Shown: positions 37,501 to 46,100 of the stretch, piece after piece | Layout: every line of letters starts with the position of its first letter | Numbering within the stretch: position 1 is the stretch's first letter | Assembly: GCA_027257055.1 (NCBI GenBank) | Contig: JAPVLO010000622.1 | Location: forward strand, 382,001-446,000 | Reading direction: 5' to 3' | DNA length: 64,000 bases | Source: Cephalopachus bancanus | Taxonomy: Eukaryota > Chordata > Mammalia > Primates > Tarsiidae | The notes under the pieces: generated by a model | Seen by the model: the letters and a program-made list of their open reading frames with translations, nothing else | Told to the model about the DNA's origin: nothing | The model's database searches: none | Program-made: the position numbers and the translations under genes

Positions 37501-40500
37501 CGCCTATAAAATCGGTAAGGCGGCCGGACGCGGGGAGAATCGCCGCCCCAGTCCAGGGGTTCGAGACCAGCCCGGGCAACTGGGGAAGACCTCGTCTCTC
37601 CCATACATTTTTTAAAAGTTGTTGAGGGTGGTGGTGCACGCCTGTAGCTCCAGCTCCTTGGGAGGCTGAGATGGGAGGATCGCCTGAGGCCCGGGGTTCG
37701 AGTCCAGCCTGGGCAACTGGTGGAGACCTCGCCTCTCCAATAAATAAAATAACTCAGTCAGGCAGGGTGGCGCACACCTGTAGTTCTCCCTCGTTGGGAG
37801 GCCGAGGTGGAAGGATTGACGGAGGCCAGGGGTTCGAGGCCAGCCTGGGCCACTTGACGAGAATTTGTGTCTCTTCAATAAATTTAAAAAAATAGTTGAG
37901 CATGGTGGCGCGTACCTGCAGTCCACCTACCTGGGAGGCTGAGGTGGGAGGATCGTCAGAGCCCAGGGGTTCGAGACCAGCCTGAGCAACTTGGTGAGAC
38001 CTCATCTCTCCCGTCAATGAAAAATAATAGTGAAGTGTGGTGGTGCGCACCTGTCGTTCCAGCTCTTTGGGAGGCTGACTTCGAGATCTAATCAATAAAC
38101 GAGTGTTTCTTACAGAGCATTTGGTTTTCCTGGTTTTTTTTTACTTTTCTACCCAACACGTTGGTTTTGGCTGGAGTTTTTTTTTTTGACTTTTCCTTAA
38201 ATTTTTCTGAGCAACTTGGGGAGAATTGGTCTCTCCGAGGAATTTTTTTTTTTTTTTTGTGCCGGAGTCTCGCTCGGTCGCCCAGACCGGAGCGCAGCGG
38301 CCGCTCCCGGCCGCCGCAGCCTTGACCCGCCGGGCTCCAGCGATCCTTCTGCCTCAGCCTTCCCAGGAGCCGGAACGACAGGCGCGCGCCACCACGCCCA
38401 GCTGATTTTTTTGATTTACCGTAGAGAGGAGGTCTCGCCGCCCAGGCGGGTCTCGAACCCGCGGGCTCCGGCGATCCCCTCGCCTCGGCCTCCCCCAGGC
38501 GCGGGATGACAGGCTGAGGCCCCGGGCCCGGCCGGTCCGCCTTTCTCCGTTCTAGAAAAGTACAACCCCCCGGCCAACGTCTCGATCCGCTTCGACGGGT
38601 CCAACCACGTGATCCGCTGGGACCAGCCCAAGACCCGCTTCGACCCGGCCAGTCACGTCTTCTGCTACGAACTTGACATTCAAAGAAAGGTGAGAACCCC
38701 AGATTTTTTGGGGGGGGAGAGGTGGGTTTTGGGGGGAATCGATTCTTGGGGTTTTTTGGTTTTTTTAATTTGTTTTATTTATTTTTATTTTTATTTTTAT
38801 TATTTTGTCCCCTGGGAGCACCCTTTTTTGCGAGGCTTATTCGCGTTTGGATGACGTCTGGTTTTTGTCTTCTAGTCCTGCTATTTTTATTTCTCATTTC
38901 ATTTTTATTTTTATCTGTATTTCTTATTTCATTTTTATTTATTATTTTCACTCTCTATTCTTCTCTTATTACTGTTTAATTTCATTTTTATTTTTATTAT
39001 TTATGATTTCTATTATTTTCATTTTCATTATCTATTATTTTTATCTTCATTATTTATTGTTTTTATTTTTTATTATTTTTATTTTTATTTTATTTTCATT
39101 TTCCTTATTTTTTATTTTATGTTTTTTATGGTTATTTTTTATTTCATTTTTATCATTTATTATTTTTGTTTCTGTTTTCATGATTTTTTATTTCGTTCCT
39201 ATGGTCATTTTTTAAATTTAGTTTTGATTTTGACTTTTGTGATTTTTATTATTTTTTATTTCATTTTTATTGCTATTGTTATGATTTTATCTCATTGTCA
39301 TTGCTATTGTTATTTTTCCCTCCAGCCTGGGCCTCCAATCATCCTCCCGCCTCGACCTCGCAAAGTGCTGGGAGGACACGTGTGAGCCTCCATGCCTGAT
39401 CTCTTCCTTTTTTTCTTGATTTTTCTTTGCTTTGGGGTGTTCTAGGTCATGGATCCATTTTGAATTATTATTATTATTATTGTTATTTTTGAGAATTAGG
39501 ATCTCACTGTGTGGGCCCAGCTGGAGGGCAGAGGCTCGATCATGACTCTCTGAGAGATAGGGTCTTGCTATGTTGCCCAGGCGGATCTCGAACCCCTGGC
39601 CCCCAGCCAATCTCCTGCCTCGGTCTCCCAGAATGCTGAGTTTTTGCCCCCCGACCTTCCCAGGAAACCTGGGGTCCCCTGAGTCCTGCCAGGGCCTATA
39701 TGGGGGGGACCCTCCCATAGGGGATACAAGCACCCAACGGGCGTCCCCCGTCTCATTTAAATAGATACAAGCACAGAAATGGTGTCTCCCGCCTCATTTA
39801 AATAGATACAAGCACCCAACAGGCGTCTCCCGTCTCATTTAAATAGATACAAGCACCCAACGGGCGTCTCCCGTCTCATTTAAATAGATACAAGCACAGA
39901 AATGGTGTCTCCCGTCTCATTTGAATAGATACAAGGCGACCTCAACCAAGGGACCCCACAGATTTCGACCAGGAAGCCCGTGGAGGCAGAATTCGGGGGG
40001 GCTCAGCCTCTTTTAGGGGGGTCGAGGGGTCCCAAGGGGGGATTTTTATTATTTTTATTTTTATTTTTAATGACGAGGAATCACGACCGTTTTCTCCATT
40101 GGCTGTGTTTTTTTCTTTTTGAGTTGGGGTCTTGCTATGCGGGCCCGTCGGGCCTCGAAGTCCTGGGCTGTAACCGCCCTCCCACTTCGGCCTCCCAAGG
40201 CGCTGAGATGAGAGGCACCACCATGCCCGGCTGATTTTTTTCATGTTAGTATGATTGTTTTTATTATTATTATTTTTTAGATCATTATTATTATTGTTTG
40301 TTATTTGTTCAATGAGGTCTTGCTACGTGGTCGAGGCTGGTCTCGAACTCCCGGCCTCCCAAGTCGCTGGGATGACAGCTGCCATCGCGCCTGGCTCCTT
40401 TTCATATTATTGTCATTGTTATTATTATTATTATTATTATTATCATTTGTGGAGATGGGGTCTGGCTAGGTGGGCCCGGCGGGTCTCGAACCCCCGACCA

Positions 40501-40999
40501 CCAGCCATCCTCCCTCCGCGGCCTCCCAAGGTGCTGGGACGACAGGCGCCATCACACCTGGCTGATTTTCATATTATTATTGTTATTATTGTTATTATTA
40601 TCAATGTTGAAGTGGGATCTTGCTACGTGGGCCCGGCGGGTCTCGAACCCCCGGCTTCCGGCCATCATCCCGCCTCGGCCTCCTACTCGCTTCCCCTGTT
40701 GCCTCCGAATTCCCAGCCTCAGTTTCCCCTTCGACCCTGACCCCGCCCTCTTTGTTCCCACAGGGCGCGTCGTCGAGGCGTGACCCCGTAAGTATGGCGC
40801 CCTGTCCCGTATTATTATTATTTTATCGTTATTATTATTATTATTATTATTATGGAGATGGGGTCTTGCTAGGTGGGCCCGGCGGGTCTCGAATCCCCGG
40901 CCTCCCGTGATCCTCCCGCCTCGGCCTCCCAAGGAGCTGGGATGACAGGAGCCACTGAGCCTGACCGATTATTATTATTATTTTATCACTATTATTACG

Positions 41000-41037
<38 letters not shown>

Positions 41038-41171
41038 GGAGATGGGGTCTTGCTAGGTGGGACTGGCAGGTCTCGAATCCCCGGCCTCCTGCGATCCTCC
41101 CGTCTCGGCCTCCAAGTCGCTGGGACGACAGGCGCCACCAAGCCTGACCGATTATTATTATTATTTTATCC

Positions 41172-41205
<34 letters not shown>

Positions 41206-41840
41206 GGCGATGGGGTCTTGCTAGGTGGGCCCTGGCAGGTCTCGAACCCCCGTCCTCCCGCGATCCTCCCGCCTCGGCCTCCCAAGGAGCTGGGATGACA
41301 GGAGCCACTGAGCCTGACTGATTATTATTATTATTTTATCGCTATTATTATTACGATTATTATTATTATTATTATGGAGATGGGGTCTTGCTAGGTGGGT
41401 CCAGCGGGTCTCGAACACCCGGCCTCCCGCGATCCTCCTGCCTTGGCCTCCAAGTCGCTGGGACGACAGGCGCCACCAAGCCTGACCGATTATTATTATT
41501 ATTTTATCACTATTATTATTATTGTTACTATTATTATTATTATTGAGATGGGGTCTTGCTAGGTGGGACCGGCGGGTCTCGAACCCCTGGCCTCCCGCGA
41601 TCCTCCCACCTTGGCCTCCCAAGGAGCTGGGACGACAGGAGCCACCAAGCCTGACCGATTATTATTATTTTTATCACTATTATTATTATTATTATTATTA
41701 TTATGGATATGGGGTCTTGCTAGGTGGGCCCGGCGGGTCTCGAACCCCCGGCCTCCCGCGATCCTTCCGCCTCAGCCTCCTAAGGAGCTGGGACGACAGG
41801 CGCCACCAAGCCTGAACGATTATTATTATTATTTTATCAC

Positions 41841-41873
<33 letters not shown>

Positions 41874-42354
41874 GGAGATGGGGTCTTGCTAGGTGGGACC
41901 GGCAGGTCTCGAACCCCCGGCCTCCCGCGATCCTCCCACCTTGGCCTCCCAAGGAGCTGGGACGACAGGAGCCACCCAGCCTGACCGATTATTATTATTA
42001 TTTTATCGCTATTATTATTACTATTATTATTATTATTATTATTATGGAGATGGGGTCTTGCTAGGTGGGACCGGCGGGTCTCAAACCCCGGCCTCCCGCG
42101 ATCCTCCCACCTTGGGCTCCCAAGGAGCTGGGACGACAGGCGCCACCAAGCCTGAACGATTATTATTATTATTTTATCACTATTATTATTATTATTATTA
42201 TTATTATGGAGGTGGGGTCTTGCTAGGTGGGCCCGGCGGGTCTCGAACCCCTGGCCTCCCGCGATCCTTCCGCCTTGGCCTCCAAGTCGCTGGGACGACA
42301 GGCGCCACCCAGCCTGACCGATTATTATTATTATTTTATCGCTATTATTATTAC

Positions 42355-42386
<32 letters not shown>

Positions 42387-42907
42387 GGAGATGGGGTCTT
42401 GCTAGGTGGGCCTGGCGGGTCTCGAACCCCCAGCCTCCCGCGATCCTCGCGCCCCCCCCGCCTTCTCCCCCCCCAGATCTTCCAGCAGGGCCGAGACCCG
42501 AACTCCTACCTGGTGCCCAGCGCCGAAGCCCACTCGGAACACACCGTGCGGCTGCGGGTCCGGCACCTTCGGGTCGGGTTCTGGAGCGGCTGGACCGAGG
42601 CCCGGAGCTTTGGTGGGTGTAGACGCCGCCCCCGGGACGCCGAGGCGGGTCGGGCTTGAGTTTGGGGGCTCGCTAGGCGGGCCCGGGCCATCGAGGCCCG
42701 TTTCGGTTGGGTTGGGGTCTTGCTGTGTGGGCCCGGCCGATTATTAGTATCACTATTATTATCACTATCGTTGTTGTTATTATTAGCTCTGTGGCCCCGG
42801 CGGGCCTCGAACCCCCGGCCTCCCGCGATCCTCCCGCCTCGGCCTCCCAAGTCGCTGGGACGACAGGCGCCACCAAGTGTGGCCAATTATTATTATCATT
42901 TTATCGC

Positions 42908-42940
<33 letters not shown>

Positions 42941-43076
42941 GGAGATGGGGTCTGGCTCTGTGGCCCCGGCGGGTCTCGAACCCCCGGCCTCCCGCGATCC
43001 TCCCGCCTCGGACTCCCAAGTCGCTGGGACAACAGGCGCCACCAAGTGTGGCCAATTATTATTATCATTTTATCGC

Positions 43077-43112
<36 letters not shown>

Positions 43113-46100
43113 GGAGATGGGGTCTGGCTCTGTGGCCCCGGCGGGTCTCGAACCCCCGGCCTCTCGCGATCCTCCCGCCTCGGCCTCCCCAGTCCCCGGA
43201 ATGCCCGGCGCTGGGGCCCCCGCGCCACACCCGCCGGGGTCACATAGCAAGATCCCACCTCCACATGAACAACAACAATAACAACAACAACAACAACAAT
43301 AATAATAATAATAAAGTCCGCCCGAGGACGATCTTGTCCAGCCCCTCCCGGAGGGGCTTGTGGTCCCTCTGACCCCGGGATCTTCTTTCCCGCCAGGCAC
43401 CCCCGACCGGAGTCACGGCGCGGTCCTGGCGGCGGCTGCGGGTGTGGGGACGGCGGCCCTGCCCGCCGCCGCGGCCTTCGTGTTGTGCAAGAGGTGAGCC
43501 TCCCGGCCTCCCAGAGCCCCAAGCTCGGAGACGGGGGAGACCCCAGACCCCAAACCCACCCCGTGGGCGGGGCGGGGGGGGAGGATTTTTCGGGGGACTC
43601 GTCCGGGATGGGCCCGGCCGGAATGGGCGGGGGTCGGGGGTCGGGGCGGGGGCGCGGGATTGTTCCGAGAGCGCCGGGGTCCCCCGGAAATGGTGGGTTT
43701 GGGGTCGGGGGCGTGGCCTGGCCCGCCGAGCGAGACCCCAAGTCTCCTCCTCCTCCAACTTCCGTTCCCAGTCGGGACAGGGTAGCAAGACCCCGTCGGG
43801 AGGAAAAAATTTAAAAATGAACCGGGCGCGGGGCGGGGGGCGTGCGCCGGGGACCCGAGCGCTTTGGGAGGCCGCAGCGGGGGGGGGTCGCGCGAGGCTG
43901 GGGGCTCGAGACCCGCCGGGCCCACTTCGCCGGTCCCCCGTGGACACGAAGATAACGCCAAGACCCCCCAAAAAAACCGGAAAAGGGAATCTTTGCCCCG
44001 ACTGGCCACGACTTGGGGGTCCTGGAGGGTCCTGGGGGTGTTGACTTGGGTTCTGGGGGTCTCGGGGGTCTTGAGGGTCTCAGAGAGACTCAGGGTCCTG
44101 GAGGGTCCCGGGGGTCTTGGGGGGTCTTGGGGGTCTTGAGGGGCTTTGGACAGCCTTGGGGTTCTGGGGGTCTTGGGGGGTCTTAGACTCGGGTCCTGGG
44201 GGTCTTGGGGGTCTCGGGGGTCTCAGAGCGACTCGGGGTCCGGGAGGGTCCTGGGGGGGTCTTAGACTCGGGTCCTAGGAGGGCCCCCGGCTAATTTCCA
44301 TATCATGAATAATAATGAGGGGGAGGAGGGGTTATTAGGGTTTGTGGAGACGGGGTCTTGCTCGTTGGGCCCGGCGGGTCTCGAACCTGGGGTTCTCGGG
44401 GGTCTCGAGGGTCTCAGAGCGACTCGGGGTCCGGGAGGGTCCTGGGGGGTCTCAGACTCGGGTCCTAGGAGGGCCCCCGGCTAATTTCCATATCATGAAT
44501 AATAATGAGGAGGGGGAGGAGGGGTCATTAGGGTTTGTGGAGACGGGGTCTTGCTCGTTGGGCCCGGCGGGTCTCGAACCTGGGGTCTTGGGGGTCTCGG
44601 GGGTCTCAGAGCGACTCGGGGTCCGGAGGGTCCTGGGGGGTCTCAGACTCGGGTCCTAGGGGGGCCCCCCGGCTAATTTCCATATCATGAATAATAATGA
44701 GGAGGGGAGGAGGGGTCATTAGGGTTTGTGGAGACGGGGTCTTGCTCGTTGGGCCCGGCGGGTCTCGAACCTGGGGGGGTCTTGGGGGTCTCGGGGGTCT
44801 CAGAGCGACTCGGGGTCCGGGGGGTCCTGGGGGGTCTCAGACTCGGGTCCTAGGAGGGCCCCGGCTAATTTCCATATCATGAATAATAATGAGGGGGAGG
44901 AGGGATTATTAGGGTTTGTGGAGACGGGGTCTTGCTCGTTGGGCCCGGCGGGTCTCGAACCTGGGGTCTCGGGGGTCTTTCGGGCTCGAGAGGCTTGGGG
45001 CGCTCCCGGCCGCGAGACCCCCGGGCTCCTGGGGTCCGCCCCGGCCCGCACCCTGGGGAGGGGTCTCCGAGCCCACGGCCCCCTCCCCCCCAGGCTGGGG
45101 CGGAGGCTGTGGCCGCCCGTCCCGCGGCGAAGGACCTCGTGGGCGCCGGCCTGCCGGACCCGCCGGTGAGTCGCGGCCCCCGGGGCGGGGTTTCGGGGGC
45201 GGGGTCCGCACCGGGGGGTCGGGGGTCCCCCCTCCCGGGGCCGAGCGCGCGGGCGGGGGCGGCGGGCGAGGGCCGGGTGGACGGAAGCCCCCGCCCTCCT
45301 GCGCCGCGAGAGGCCGAGAGAGACAGAGAGAGAGACATGGGGGTGGGGTCTTGCTATGCTGCCCCGTCTGAACGCGAACGCCAGAGCCGGCGGGGTCCTC
45401 CCGCCGCGGCCGCCCGAGTCGCCGGGCTCCCCCTTCGAGGGGTCGCCGAGGCCGGGGATGTGTCTCTCGGTTCTCTCTGTGTCTCTGTGTGTCTCTGTGT
45501 CTCTGTGTGTCTCTGTGTCTCTCTGCGTCTCTGTGTCTCTCTGTGTCTCTCTGTCTCTGTCTGGTGCCTTTGCCGTGCCGGGCTAATTTTGGGGTGTGTG
45601 GAGACGGGGAGAGACGGGGAGAGACAGAAAGAGAGGGAGAGACAGAGACACAGAGAGAGAGACAGAGACATAGAGACAGAGAAGAGAGAGACATGGAGAG
45701 AGACAGAGAGGGAGCTGGAGAGACACACAGAGAGAATGAGAGACAGAGAGAGACAGAGAAACAGAGAGACACAGAGAGAAGAGAGAGACGGAGAGACAGA
45801 GATAGGCAGAGGCAGAGATGGAGAGACACCGAGAGAAAATAAGAGACAGAGAGAGACAGAGACATCCAGAGAGACAGAGACAGAGGGAGATGGAGAGACA
45901 CACAGAGAAATGAGAGGCAGAGACAGAGAAATAGAGAGACACGGAGAGAATAGAGAGACAGAGAGACAGAGATAGGCAGAGATGGAGACATACAGAGAGA
46001 TAATAAGAGACAGCGAGAGACAGAGACATCCAGAGAGACAGAGACAGAGGGGGAGATGGAGAGACATAGAGAGAGAATGAGAGACAGAGAGAGACAGAGA

